A stretch of DNA of 53,773 bases, taken from contig JANQMU010000096.1 in assembly GCA_028279875.1 (NCBI GenBank), forward strand, positions 1 to 53,773, in the 5' to 3' direction. Shown one piece after another: positions 32,695 through 41,536 of the stretch. How positions within the stretch are numbered: the stretch's first letter is position 1; the number at the start of each line of letters is the position of its first letter. A program made the position numbers and the translations under genes. Under the pieces are notes generated by a model. That model worked only from the letters and a program-made list of their open reading frames with translations, ran no database searches and was not told the DNA's origin. The DNA is from Rhizobiaceae bacterium. GTDB taxonomy: Bacteria; Pseudomonadota; Alphaproteobacteria; Rhizobiales; Rhizobiaceae.

Positions 32695-33668
32695 GCGACG
32701 GGTCGGTCAAGCCCCTTTCCGAAGCACCGCCGCGCGCCCATGCGACAGGCGAAGCCGGTACGGTTTCCAGGATCATCAAACATCTGCGCCGTGAATGGCA
32801 GATCTATGTTCTTCTGGCGCCGACGATCATCTGGTTCCTGGTGTTTCTCTACAAGCCCATGTACGGCCTGCAGATCGCCTTCAAGGACTACTCCATCTTT
32901 CGCGGAATTGCGGGCAGTCCGTGGATCGGTTTCGAGCACTTCGAAGTGCTGTTTTCGAATTCACAGTTTCTGCGGGCGATCAAGAACACCGTCATTTTGA
33001 GCGCCTACAGCCTGCTGATCGGCTTTCCCGTGCCGATCATCCTTGCCGTGATGTTCAATGAAGTGCTGAGCCCGATATACAAGCGAAGCGCGCAGACGCT
33101 CGTCTACCTGCCGCACTTCATTTCGTCGGTGATCATCGCCGGCATCGTCATCACCGCGTTTTCACCGTCCGCCGGCATTGTCAACACGATCCTCAGCTGG
33201 TTCGGCATCGAGCCCATCTACTTCCTAACAAGGCCGGAATGGTTCCGTCCGATCTTCATCGGAACCACTATCTGGCAGGAAGCCGGGTTTTCCTCGATCG
33301 TCTTCCTGGCGGCGATCGCCGGCGTCAATCCATCGCTTTACGAAAGCGCGGTGGTCGACGGTGCATCGCGCTGGCAGATGATCTGGAAGATCACGCTTCC
33401 TTCCATCCTTCCGACGATCCTGATCATGCTGATCATCCGCATCGGCAATCTTCTCGAAGTGTCGTTCGAGATGATCATTCTTCTCTATCAGCCGGCGACC
33501 TACGAGACGGCTGACGTCATCAATACCTTCATCTACCGCCAGGGTTTGCAGTCGGGCCGGTATGACTTTGCCGCCGCCGCGGGCCTGTTCAACGCCGTCG
33601 TGGCATTCGTACTGGTGATCAGCGCCAACGCCATATCGCGACGCTATTCGCGAACGTCGCTTTGGTAG
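32691..33668 (+). CDS. algM1: ABC transporter permease (AlgM1/LplB-like)
   Basis: A 325-residue permease with about six membrane segments and the EAA loop ESAVVDGASRWQMIWKITLPS. The opening QIYVLLAPTIIWFLVFLYKPMYGLQIAFKDY is an LplB/AlgM1-type start (shown here only by its motif KPMYGLQIAFKDY). AlgM1 of Sphingomonas A1 is about 324 residues. It pairs with the next gene to form the membrane channel and overlaps the ATPase gene by four bases. Confidence 0.88.
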   Translation: MSDGSVKPLSEAPPRAHATGEAGTVSRIIKHLRREWQIYVLLAPTIIWFLVFLYKPMYGLQIAFKDYSIFRGIAGSPWIGFEHFEVLFSNSQFLRAIKNTVILSAYSLLIGFPVPIILAVMFNEVLSPIYKRSAQTLVYLPHFISSVIIAGIVITAFSPSAGIVNTILSWFGIEPIYFLTRPEWFRPIFIGTTIWQEAGFSSIVFLAAIAGVNPSLYESAVVDGASRWQMIWKITLPSILPTILIMLIIRIGNLLEVSFEMIILLYQPATYETADVINTFIYRQGLQSGRYDFAAAAGLFNAVVAFVLVISANAISRRYSRTSLW

Positions 33669-33678
33669 GGGGCGTGAT

Positions 33679-34560
33679 ATGGCGAACATGAACCTCTACT
33701 CCCGCGGCGACAGGCTGTTTGTGCTGGCCAATTATGTGCTGGTCGGACTGTTCGCCCTGTCGACGCTCTATCCGTTCATCTATATCGCGGCGGTCTCGTT
33801 CAGTTCCGGATTTGCCGCGCGGGCCGGAACAATAGTCGTGACGCCCGTGGACACCACCGTTGCCGCCTACACCTATGTCCTGACCGATCCGGTGTTCTGG
33901 AATTCCTACAAGAACACCTTCATCTATACGATCGGCGGCACGCTGATGAGCCTGGTGATCATCATCCCGGGCGCCTATGCGCTGTCCCGTCCGCAGCTTT
34001 TCGGCCGCCGGTTCTGGAACCTGATGGTGGCGTTCACCATGTGGTTCAATGCCGGCATGATCCCGTTTTTCATCAATATGCGGGATCTGGGCCTGCTGGA
34101 CACCTATTTCGGCATCATCATCGGCTTCGCCTGCAACGCCTTCAACATCATCCTGCTGCGCAACTTCTTCGAGAGCATTCCGAAGTCTTTCGAAGAGGCC
34201 GCGCGCATCGACGGCGCCAACGACTTCCAGATTCTGTGGAAGGTCTATATTCCGCTGTCCAGACCGGCGATCGCGACGGTCACGCTGTTTTGCGTCGTCT
34301 CCCGATGGAACGGCTTTTTCTGGGCCATGGTCCTGCTGTCGTCGGAAGACAAGATCCCGCTTCAGGTTTATCTGAGGCACATCATTGCGACCCTTTCAGA
34401 CGACAATGAATTCTCCGCAACGCTGGTCGATGCGGCTTACAGCGTCGAGACCGTGACCGCGGCCATCATCGTCTGCTCGATCATACCCGTCCTGATCTTC
34501 TACCCCTTCATCCAGAAGTACTTCAACAAAGGCATCATGCTGGGTGGGGTGAAGGAATGA
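33679..34560 (+). CDS. algM2: ABC transporter permease (AlgM2/YtcP-like)
   Basis: A 293-residue second permease. It has about six membrane segments, the conserved NAGMIPFFINMRDLGLLD and the EAA loop FEEAARIDGANDFQILWKV. Length equals that of AlgM2 (about 293). The C-terminal PFIQKYFNKGIMLGGVKE is characteristic of the LplC/YtcP group. It lies ten bases after algM1. Confidence 0.88.
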   Translation: MANMNLYSRGDRLFVLANYVLVGLFALSTLYPFIYIAAVSFSSGFAARAGTIVVTPVDTTVAAYTYVLTDPVFWNSYKNTFIYTIGGTLMSLVIIIPGAYALSRPQLFGRRFWNLMVAFTMWFNAGMIPFFINMRDLGLLDTYFGIIIGFACNAFNIILLRNFFESIPKSFEEAARIDGANDFQILWKVYIPLSRPAIATVTLFCVVSRWNGFFWAMVLLSSEDKIPLQVYLRHIIATLSDDNEFSATLVDAAYSVETVTAAIIVCSIIPVLIFYPFIQKYFNKGIMLGGVKE

Positions 34561-34594
34561 CTGCCTTTTATCTTTCGCACCAAGGGAGGAAAGA

Positions 34595-36163
34595 ATGCGA
34601 TATCTGACTCTGACGTCCACATTGCTGGCCGGCACCATGCTGGGCGCGCCGGTCTCCGCTGGCGATCATCTGAAGATCGTCGATGAACCGCTGGAACTGT
34701 CCATCCAGATGAACCATGCCCGCTATCCGCGTTACGAGGAGAGCTGGCCGGTGGAACAGGAGGCGCGCAGGCTGACCAACATCCATCTGAAGGATTTCAC
34801 CGTTGGAGCGAATCTGCGCGTCGATGAGAATGACGGCCGCACCGAGGCGCTCAACCTGATGCTGGCATCGGGCAAGATTCCCGACATTGTCGGCTCGAGC
34901 CGCCTGAAGGATTTCGTCAACCAGTATGGGCCGGAAGGCGCGTTCCTGCCGCTCAACGACCTCATCGACGAGCACGCGCCCAATCTCAAGGCGTTTTTCG
35001 AGGAACGTCCGGCCATCAAATCCGCGCTCTCGGCGGCGGACGGCAACATGTACTATCTGCCCTATCTGCCGGACGGCAAATATGGCCGGGCCTACTTCAT
35101 CCGCTATGACTGGCTCGACGCGCTTGGCCTGAACGTGCCGCAGAATGTCGAGGAATTCGAACAGGCGCTCATCGCGTTCCGCGATGGCGATCCCAACGGC
35201 AACGGCCTGAAGGACGAAGTGCCCTATTTTGCCCGCCAGTGGCCCGAACTCATTCGTCTCGTGACCCTGTGGGACGGCCGTTCATCGGGTTCCGACACCT
35301 ATCATGACTTCTATGTCGATGAGGGAAAGGTCAAACACCCCTATGCCGGCGAAGGCTATCGCGAAGGCATCAAGAATCTTGCGCGCTGGTACAAGGAAGG
35401 TTTGATCGACGCCGAGATCTTCACGCGCGGGTCTTCATCCCGCGAATATCTCCTGTCGGAAAATCTCGGCGGCGCGACCCATGACTGGTTTGCCTCGACC
35501 TCGGGCTACAATACCAGCCTTGGCGACAGGATCGACGGGTTCGCGTTCAAGGCCTTCACGCCTCCAGCCTCGATTTCCGGCAAGCGGATCGAGGAACATC
35601 GTCGGATCCCCATCAAACCGGATGGCTGGGCGATCAGCGCGACCAACAAGCATCCCGTGGAGACCATCAAATATTTCGACTTCTGGTTCACCGAGGAAGG
35701 GCGGCGTCTCGCCAATTTCGGTGTCGAGGGACAGCAATACACGATGGTCGACGGCAAGCCGAAATTCACCGAGGAGTTCCTGACCAACGGCAAGCCGGTC
35801 AACAACCAGCTCTATGAAATCGGATCGCAGCTGCATGCGCGCGGCTTCCATCAGGACTATGAATATGAGCGTCAGTGGTCCAATGAATTCGCGCTTGAGG
35901 GCATCGCGCTCTATGACGAAGGCGACTATCTGATCGACCAGTTCCTGGGGGTTGCGTTCAACGCCGACGAACAGCGGGTCTATGACCGGTACTGGCCGTC
36001 GATCCGCGACTTCATGCTGGAGCGGCAACAGGCCTGGGTTCTTGGAACCGGCGATGTGGAAGCCGACTGGGACGATTATCTGGCCGAACTCGACAATATG
36101 GGTCTGAACCAGGTCCTCAAGGTGATGAACTCCGCCTATCAGCGCCAATATGGCGGCGGCTGA
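34595..36163 (+). CDS. algQ: Extracellular solute-binding protein for alginate oligomers (AlgQ-like)
   Basis: A 522-residue periplasmic receptor with a signal peptide (about residues 1-22, GAPVSAG). Such a large binding protein is typical of AlgQ1/AlgQ2, which bind alginate oligosaccharides. The loop DGDPNGNGLKDEVPYF (residues about 197-212) fits the EF-hand-like calcium site of the AlgQ proteins. GAATHDWFAST and DGWAISATNKHP also suit that family. It is followed by a strong RNA hairpin at 36178-36218, which may stabilise its message. The context with PL15 lyase supports alginate as substrate. Confidence 0.85.
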   Translation: MRYLTLTSTLLAGTMLGAPVSAGDHLKIVDEPLELSIQMNHARYPRYEESWPVEQEARRLTNIHLKDFTVGANLRVDENDGRTEALNLMLASGKIPDIVGSSRLKDFVNQYGPEGAFLPLNDLIDEHAPNLKAFFEERPAIKSALSAADGNMYYLPYLPDGKYGRAYFIRYDWLDALGLNVPQNVEEFEQALIAFRDGDPNGNGLKDEVPYFARQWPELIRLVTLWDGRSSGSDTYHDFYVDEGKVKHPYAGEGYREGIKNLARWYKEGLIDAEIFTRGSSSREYLLSENLGGATHDWFASTSGYNTSLGDRIDGFAFKAFTPPASISGKRIEEHRRIPIKPDGWAISATNKHPVETIKYFDFWFTEEGRRLANFGVEGQQYTMVDGKPKFTEEFLTNGKPVNNQLYEIGSQLHARGFHQDYEYERQWSNEFALEGIALYDEGDYLIDQFLGVAFNADEQRVYDRYWPSIRDFMLERQQAWVLGTGDVEADWDDYLAELDNMGLNQVLKVMNSAYQRQYGGG

Positions 36164-36177
36164 TCGACCAAACCAGA

Positions 36178-36218
36178 CATGGATGCGCGGCTCACGGGCC
36201 GCGCGTCACTCCTCCATG
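36178..36218 (+). promoter_or_regulatory. Intercistronic hairpin between binding-protein and lyase genes
   Basis: An inner stem GCGCGGC/GCCGCGC with a six-base loop (36185-36204) is enclosed by an outer pair CATGGA/TCCATG. No T-run follows, so it is not a classical terminator. Hairpins just after a binding-protein gene often protect the upstream message and lower expression of the genes that follow. Confidence 0.5.
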
Positions 36219-36237
36219 ACACAAGGACCGTCAGGCA

Positions 36238-38583
36238 ATGGGCAGGCCCGCCAAAAGCAGAGCGACTGATCGATCACGGCTGGACGAACCGGCGGCGGGA
36301 CGGCTCAATATTCAGTACAGTCCGGATCAGGACACGGTGCTGCAGGAAAATCCGCCGCGCTTTACCTGGCTGCCGGCGATTGAGCCGGAAGCGCATTATG
36401 TGCTGCGGGTTTCGAGCAGCAAGGATTTCCCCGATAAGGACACGCTTGTCTTTACGGGCATTGAACTCAATTTCTTCACACCCGATGTGGTGCTCGATCC
36501 GGGCCAAAAATTCTGGAGCTATGCCGTCCAGGACCCGAAGACCGGCGCGCAGCTTACCCATTGGAGCACCGTCCGTTCGTTCTCGCTCAAGGCTGATCTT
36601 CCCGAAACGCCATTGGCGCCCAGAGGGTCGCGCTATCCCGATATGCGCGGCAAGCACCCGCGGCTGTGGCTGCGTGGGGACACGCTCAAAGCCGCCAGGA
36701 AGGCGGTCGCCGACGATCCCACCGCATTCGCCTTCGACCGGTTTCTGGAGCACTCGGTCAAACCCTGGCTGGATCGCGATATCATGTCCGAGCCGGACGG
36801 CTATCCCGACCACAAGCGCGTCGCCTCGATCTGGCGGCAAACCTATATTGACTGCCAGGAACTGCTTTACGCGATCCGCCATCTTGCGATCGGCGGCAGG
36901 CTGACGGGCGACAAATCCCTGACGGAGCGAGCCAGGGAATGGCTCATTGCCGCAGCAAAGTGGAACCCCAAGGGAACAACGTCACGGGCCTATACCGACG
37001 AATGGGCCTTCCGGGTCAATCTCGCCCTGGCGTGGGGGTATGACTGGCTCCATGACGAACTTTCGGAGGAGGAGCGGGCCCTGGTGCGTGAGGCCTTGTG
37101 CGAGCGCACAAGGGAAACCGCCGAACACGTCATCGACCACGCCAATATTCATCTGTTTCCCTATGACAGCCATGCGGTGAGGGCAGTCTCCGCCGTGCTT
37201 GTTCCCGCCTCGATTGCCTTGCTTGACGACGAGCCGATGGCCGAGACCTGGCTGGACTATGCCGTCGAGTTCCTGATGACGGTCTATTCTCCCTGGGGAG
37301 ATGCCGATGGCGGCTGGGCCGAGGGCCCGCACTACTGGATGACCGGGACCGCCTATCTGATCGATGCGGCCAATCTGCTCAGGAATTTCTCCGGCATCGA
37401 TCTCTACAGGCGCCCCTTCTTCCAGCACACCGGCGATTTTCCCTTCTACACGAAACCGCCCGACACACGGCGCGCCACTTTCGGCGACGACGCGACCATG
37501 GGCGATCTGCCCTGTCTCAAGATCGGCTACAATCTGCGCCAGTTTGCCGGCGTCACAGGAAATCGGCATCTGGCCTGGTACCATGAAGAGGTCAAGCGCA
37601 ACGACCCCGGTACGGAAATGGCTTTCTACAATTGGGGTTGGTGGGATTTCCGTTTCGACGAGATGGTTTTCCTGCATGATTACGGCCATGTCGAGCCGCA
37701 GGCGCCGACCGATATCGCGGCGCTCAAGAGCTTCAGGGGCATCGGATGGGCCGCCATTCAAAGCCGGCCCGATGATCCCGATCGACACATCCATTTTGTC
37801 TTCAAGTCTTCGCCCTTCGGCTCCATCAGCCACAGCCACGGCGACCAGAACGCCTTTTGCATGGCCGCCTTCGGCGAGGACCTAGCCATCCAGTCCGGTC
37901 ACTACATCGCGTTCAATTCGTCCATGCATCAAAAATGGCGTCGGCAGACCCGGTCCAAGAACGCCCTGTTGATCGATGGAAACGGGCAATATGCGGGCAA
38001 GAACAAGGCCAAGGCTATCCGGTCGGCGGGCCAACTGGTGGAGGCCAAGGATCGCGGCGACCACATCTACATCAAAGGCGATGCGACAGCCGCCTATCGG
38101 AGTTTGACACCGTCGGTGATGTCGGCCGTCCGCGAAGTCTACTTTGTCGACCAGGCCTATTTCGTCTTCGTCGACACGGTCGATGCCCGCGAGCCGGTCG
38201 AAATCACATGGTTGCTGCACACCAACGAACCGATGACGCTGGGCAGTTCAACCTTTCGATATGAGGGCAAGAAGGCAGGGTTTTACGGGCAGTTCCTGTG
38301 GTCGGAGGCCGGTAGGCCGGAACTCGGCCAGCAGACGGGTTTTGCCGATGTCGATCCGCAGGAGATCGAGGGGCTGCCGGTTTCGACCTGCCTTCGCGCG
38401 ACATTCCCCAAATCCGCGCGCCACAGGATCGCGACCTTGCTCGTTCCCTACCGGCTTGCGGAACCGGAGCGGATTTTCACCTTCCTCGACGACCAGGGAT
38501 ACGACTGCGATCTCTATTTCACCAATGCCGAGGAAGAAACCTTCAAAGTAACCGTACCGAAGACATTTGATGTCGGTCGCTGA
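36238..38583 (+). CDS. PL15 exo-type oligoalginate lyase
   Basis: A 781-residue protein with an N-terminal DUF4962-like region (ENPPRFTWLP), an alpha/alpha-barrel and a C-terminal heparinase II/III-like beta-sheet domain. It matches the exolytic alginate lyase Atu3025 of Agrobacterium in length (776). The residues I recall as functional there, Arg199, His311, Tyr365 and His531, align at a constant offset of one: R200, H312 (DSHAVR), Y366 (GPHYWM) and H532 (SHSHGDQ). It would release unsaturated monomers from oligomers. No signal peptide is present, so cleavage occurs in the cytoplasm after import. The start at 36238 has AAGGA upstream. It overlaps the next reading frame at its stop. Confidence 0.88.
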   Translation: MGRPAKSRATDRSRLDEPAAGRLNIQYSPDQDTVLQENPPRFTWLPAIEPEAHYVLRVSSSKDFPDKDTLVFTGIELNFFTPDVVLDPGQKFWSYAVQDPKTGAQLTHWSTVRSFSLKADLPETPLAPRGSRYPDMRGKHPRLWLRGDTLKAARKAVADDPTAFAFDRFLEHSVKPWLDRDIMSEPDGYPDHKRVASIWRQTYIDCQELLYAIRHLAIGGRLTGDKSLTERAREWLIAAAKWNPKGTTSRAYTDEWAFRVNLALAWGYDWLHDELSEEERALVREALCERTRETAEHVIDHANIHLFPYDSHAVRAVSAVLVPASIALLDDEPMAETWLDYAVEFLMTVYSPWGDADGGWAEGPHYWMTGTAYLIDAANLLRNFSGIDLYRRPFFQHTGDFPFYTKPPDTRRATFGDDATMGDLPCLKIGYNLRQFAGVTGNRHLAWYHEEVKRNDPGTEMAFYNWGWWDFRFDEMVFLHDYGHVEPQAPTDIAALKSFRGIGWAAIQSRPDDPDRHIHFVFKSSPFGSISHSHGDQNAFCMAAFGEDLAIQSGHYIAFNSSMHQKWRRQTRSKNALLIDGNGQYAGKNKAKAIRSAGQLVEAKDRGDHIYIKGDATAAYRSLTPSVMSAVREVYFVDQAYFVFVDTVDAREPVEITWLLHTNEPMTLGSSTFRYEGKKAGFYGQFLWSEAGRPELGQQTGFADVDPQEIEGLPVSTCLRATFPKSARHRIATLLVPYRLAEPERIFTFLDDQGYDCDLYFTNAEEETFKVTVPKTFDVGR

Positions 38584-38603
38584 TGAGAATGGAGAAACCT
38601 GTC

Positions 38604-39347
38604 ATGAAGTTCAACGGCAAAACAGCACTGGTCACCGGCGGTGGTCGCGATATCGGGCGCGCCTGCGCGATGCGGCTGGCTGAGGACGGCGCCAATGTGG
38701 TCATCAGCTACCATGCCTCTGCCAAGGGAGCCGACGAGACCGTGGTGGACATCGAGCGGGCCGGCGGCAAGGCCTTTGCGATGCAGGGCGACCTGACCTG
38801 CGAAAACGACGTGAACGCCTTGGTCGCGGCTGCCATCGAGACGTTTGGGTCCATCGATGTGCTGGTCAACAATACCGGCGGCTTGGTGGCCCGGCATCGG
38901 GTCGAGGAGATGCCGCTTGACCATTTCGACGCTGTCATGGCTGTCAATTTCAACTCCGTGTTCATGATGACAAGAGCCGTGCTTCAGCACATGAAGCAAG
39001 GCGCGATCGTCAATCTGGCAAGCCAGGCCGGGCGCGATGGCGGCGGTCCCGGCGCGTCCATCTATGCGGCATCGAAGGGCGCGGTGATGACCTTCACCCG
39101 TGCACTGGCCAAGGAGCTTGGTCCGAACATCCGGGTCAATGCGATTTGCCCGGGCATGATCGATACCGATTTCCATAACATCTTCACCAAGGACGAGGTG
39201 CGCAGGAATGTCGCTTCGGCAACGCCGCTCAAACGGGAGGGCACTTCGGAAGATGTTGCCAATCTGGCGGCCTATCTGGCATCGGACGAAGCGGCCTTCA
39301 TGACCGGCGCCTGTGTCGATATCAATGGCGGAACGCTGTTTTCTTAA
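38604..39347 (+). CDS. SDR oxidoreductase, probable DEH (unsaturated uronate) reductase
   Basis: A 247-residue short-chain dehydrogenase with cofactor loop GGGRDIG, NNTGG in strand four (usually NNAG), the serine region NLASQAG and catalytic YAASK. Immediately downstream of a PL15 lyase, the corresponding Agrobacterium gene encodes a reductase of 4-deoxy-L-erythro-5-hexoseulose uronate (DEH) to 2-keto-3-deoxygluconate. I infer the same job here. I choose the ATG at 38604, preceded by GGAG; in-frame ATGs at 38583 (overlapping the lyase stop) and 38589 are alternatives. The KDG kinase and aldolase needed next are not nearby. Confidence 0.82.
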   Translation: MKFNGKTALVTGGGRDIGRACAMRLAEDGANVVISYHASAKGADETVVDIERAGGKAFAMQGDLTCENDVNALVAAAIETFGSIDVLVNNTGGLVARHRVEEMPLDHFDAVMAVNFNSVFMMTRAVLQHMKQGAIVNLASQAGRDGGGPGASIYAASKGAVMTFTRALAKELGPNIRVNAICPGMIDTDFHNIFTKDEVRRNVASATPLKREGTSEDVANLAAYLASDEAAFMTGACVDINGGTLFS

Positions 39348-39379
39348 GCCGGGACAGCGCTCACAGCCGCACCGAGGTC

Positions 39380-40090
39380 CTATGCCGTGCCTTTCAGCCG
39401 GCTGTCGGTATTCTCGGTAAATCCGCGGTCGCTCTTTTTGGCAAAGGCACTGCGCCAGCTTTCAGAAAGCGCCTCCAGGCCTGCGAGTTCGCGGGCGAGG
39501 GCGGTGGCTAGCCGCGGATCAAAGCGGGCGTTGATGAGGCGCCGCAGCGGCCACTCGGGATGCCTTCGCTCCAGAAGGGTCATGGGGTCGCCGACGGCGA
39601 CCGTGCCGCCTTCGACAACGCGGTAGTACCAGCCGGTGCGGCCGGTTTTCTGGAAGTGCGCCGCCATGGCGTCATTGCCGATATGGGCATTGAGTTTCCA
39701 GCAGGGCTGGCGCCCCTGACAGATCTGGACGCCGGCACTGCCGAACCGCAGGATGTCGCCAATGCACAGATTGTCCTCCGTCAGCCCGGTGGTGGAGATG
39801 TTCTCGCCGAAACATCCGGGCGCGAATTGACCGGCACTGTCGGGAAAGGTCTTCCGCCAGAAGGCCACATGTTCCGACGCATAATGGTGGAGCGCCTTTT
39901 CCGGTCCGCCATGAACCCTCAGATCCGCCTGCTGGTCGTTGCTGAAGCCATGTGCGTCTACGGCAAGCGGGCCGTCGACCGGCTGTTTGGCAATGGCAGA
40001 AGGCGGCCGGCCGGGCCAGCGGTCCTGTGGCTGGCCGACAAACAGGCCGATGATCGTTCCCGACGGGGTATCGGTGTTTTCGGTGGTCAT
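39380..40090 (-). CDS. MOSC domain protein (YiiM-like)
   Basis: A 236-residue MOSC-domain protein. GFSNDQQADLRVHGGPEKALHHY and GCFGENISTTGLTE are typical YiiM motifs, and the conserved cysteine lies in GRQPCWKLN. YiiM-type proteins bind molybdenum cofactor and reduce N-hydroxylated compounds such as 6-hydroxylaminopurine with electrons from a reductase. It overlaps the upstream MarR gene by four bases (ATGA), so both are translated from one message and probably controlled by that regulator. Confidence 0.88.
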   Translation of the reverse strand: MTTENTDTPSGTIIGLFVGQPQDRWPGRPPSAIAKQPVDGPLAVDAHGFSNDQQADLRVHGGPEKALHHYASEHVAFWRKTFPDSAGQFAPGCFGENISTTGLTEDNLCIGDILRFGSAGVQICQGRQPCWKLNAHIGNDAMAAHFQKTGRTGWYYRVVEGGTVAVGDPMTLLERRHPEWPLRRLINARFDPRLATALARELAGLEALSESWRSAFAKKSDRGFTENTDSRLKGTA

Positions 40091-40638
40091 GCTGCGTCCT
40101 TGTGTTCATGACAGATCTGCTGCGTCTCAGCCGGCGCCAGGGGCTCGTTCAACAGCGCGCAAAAACCGCCCTTTGGTTTTTTCCGATGATGGACACAGGT
40201 GTCGCACTGCCCGAACGGTCTTCTGCCGCGTGCCCTCAGCACGCTGCGAAGAAGTGTCTCGAGGCCATCTGCCAACGAGTCCCGTTTTGAGCGGGGAATG
40301 GTCTGAAGCGCCTCTTCAATCGCCGTGGTGTGGTCAAGAACGCTCCGGCCCTGCGCCGTCACGTCATAGGAAATCCAGCGTCGATCCGTGGTGGAACGGA
40401 TTTCCTCGATCAGCCCCTTGCGGGCCAGCGCCTTGAGTGTCTGGGACACGGTGCCGCGTGTGGCCGACATGAATTCGGTCACGTGTGAGGGCGAGCGGGA
40501 GAACCGGTTGGCGCGCGCCAGGTAGGACAGTGCCGCCCTCTGGGTCGGATTGAGGCCGCCTGTCCATTCATCCGATGCGCTGACGCGTGCAAGGCGCTCG
40601 ATGAGTTCGCGGATGTGATGTTGGGGCGGGCGATTCAT
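40087..40638 (-). CDS. MarR-family regulator with a four-cysteine C-terminal tail
   Basis: A 183-residue winged-helix regulator. The MarR core (residues about 10-140) includes FMSATRGTVSQTLKALARKGLI as recognition region (motif TRGTVSQTLKALARKG) and the wing STTDRRWISYDVT. After it a short tail carries C145, C148, C160 and C176 (CDTC, FCALL, ICHEH). A CxxC plus two further cysteines suggest an iron-sulfur cluster or zinc site, and thus redox sensing. The ATG at 40638 is preferred over an in-frame TTG six bases upstream. The gene is divergent from the exported protein at 40733, with strong dyads in between. Confidence 0.87.
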   Translation of the reverse strand: MNRPPQHHIRELIERLARVSASDEWTGGLNPTQRAALSYLARANRFSRSPSHVTEFMSATRGTVSQTLKALARKGLIEEIRSTTDRRWISYDVTAQGRSVLDHTTAIEEALQTIPRSKRDSLADGLETLLRSVLRARGRRPFGQCDTCVHHRKKPKGGFCALLNEPLAPAETQQICHEHKDAA

Positions 40639-40648
40639 ATCCAAAATG

Positions 40649-40691
40649 ATAGCGAGTCAAAATTACCATTGCAATAGTAGCGACTCGCTAT
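40649..40691. promoter_or_regulatory. MarR operator-like inverted repeats
   Basis: ATAGCGAGTC at 40649-40658 and its exact reverse complement GACTCGCTAT at 40682-40691 face each other across 23 bases. The right copy is part of a nearly perfect 13-bp dyad TAGCGA-C-TCGCTA (40678-40690); the left copy is a degenerate version. Two sites, each next to one of the divergent starts, are typical of MarR autoregulation with joint control of a neighbour. Confidence 0.65.
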
Positions 40692-40732
40692 TATTGGTGT
40701 CGCATATCAAAACGCAAGACAAGGAGCCTATC

Positions 40733-41482
40733 ATGAGACCTATCGTTCTGGCCGCCTTCGGCCTGCTTGTTGCCGCGCATGGCGCGTTTGCCGATTCCGG
40801 CCACGCGATCCATCAGCATGGCGCTGTAAAATCCGCCGCGGACCCGTCGAAGACGGCATCTTTCGACATTCTGGCCGCCCATGTGCACCGTAACGGACGG
40901 ACCGTGACCTTCCATATGACCACCAACGGTGTCGCCGGCGCCGACCGGCCGGTGCCTGCCGACCAACTTGGGGGCGCACCGGTGCTGTCCTATGTATGGC
41001 CGACATCGCTCGATCCGGCGACGGTCGGCTTCGAAGGCAAGACCGGAATCCTGGCACTGGTGGCCACCAGCCATCCGGATTTCGACGACACGCCGCTTTA
41101 TGACGAGGACGGCGACGGCGATCCGGCCAATGACGGCGGACTATGGCACAGCCACTGGGTGGTGCTGACGCCGACCGAAGCCTGCGGACCCGGCGCGCTG
41201 GCTGTGCGCGACATCCCGGAAGGCGAAACACCGGCAATGCCGGCGACCTGGCCGGGGCTCCCGCTCTTTCTCGACAGCCCGGGTTTTTCGCCGCTGTTCG
41301 ACGGGCCGGAAATCGCCATCAATGTCGCCTTTGCCGACCCCGATGCGGTTTCAGGCGCTGCCTATGACGGCGTGACGTCGGCTCTCAAGGTCAATGCCAA
41401 TGTGCATGCCCCGCTGCTGTGCGTCACGGATATCTTCGACATCGCATCCGGCAATCTCAGCCTGCCGGGCAGGGTCGATTGA
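40733..41482 (+). CDS. Exported protein of unknown function
   Basis: A 249-residue protein with a Sec signal peptide (about residues 1-20, GAFA-D). A cluster of acidic and glycine residues, LYDEDGDGDPANDGG (122-136), resembles a calcium-binding loop, followed by LWHSHW with histidines that could bind metal. Two cysteines (C151, C230) may pair. The N-terminal SGHAIHQHGA is also histidine-rich. I do not recognise the family. The ATG at 40733 follows AAGGAG. It is divergent from the MarR-MOSC operon and shares its operator region, so it is probably part of the same response. Confidence 0.7.
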   Translation: MRPIVLAAFGLLVAAHGAFADSGHAIHQHGAVKSAADPSKTASFDILAAHVHRNGRTVTFHMTTNGVAGADRPVPADQLGGAPVLSYVWPTSLDPATVGFEGKTGILALVATSHPDFDDTPLYDEDGDGDPANDGGLWHSHWVVLTPTEACGPGALAVRDIPEGETPAMPATWPGLPLFLDSPGFSPLFDGPEIAINVAFADPDAVSGAAYDGVTSALKVNANVHAPLLCVTDIFDIASGNLSLPGRVD

Positions 41483-41493
41483 CGACCGGCCGT

Positions 41494-41517
41494 GCCGGCG
41501 GGCGGGGTCCCGCCGGC
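41494..41517. terminator. GC-rich hairpin between convergent genes
   Basis: GCCGGCGGG pairs with CCCGCCGGC (nine-base perfect stem, six-base loop) in the 54-bp gap between the exported-protein and nucleoside-hydrolase stops. TTCGTGATTTT follows on the plus strand. The stem is strong, though the T-run is not adjacent. Confidence 0.5.
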
Positions 41518-41536
41518 TTCGTGATTTTGCACCGGC

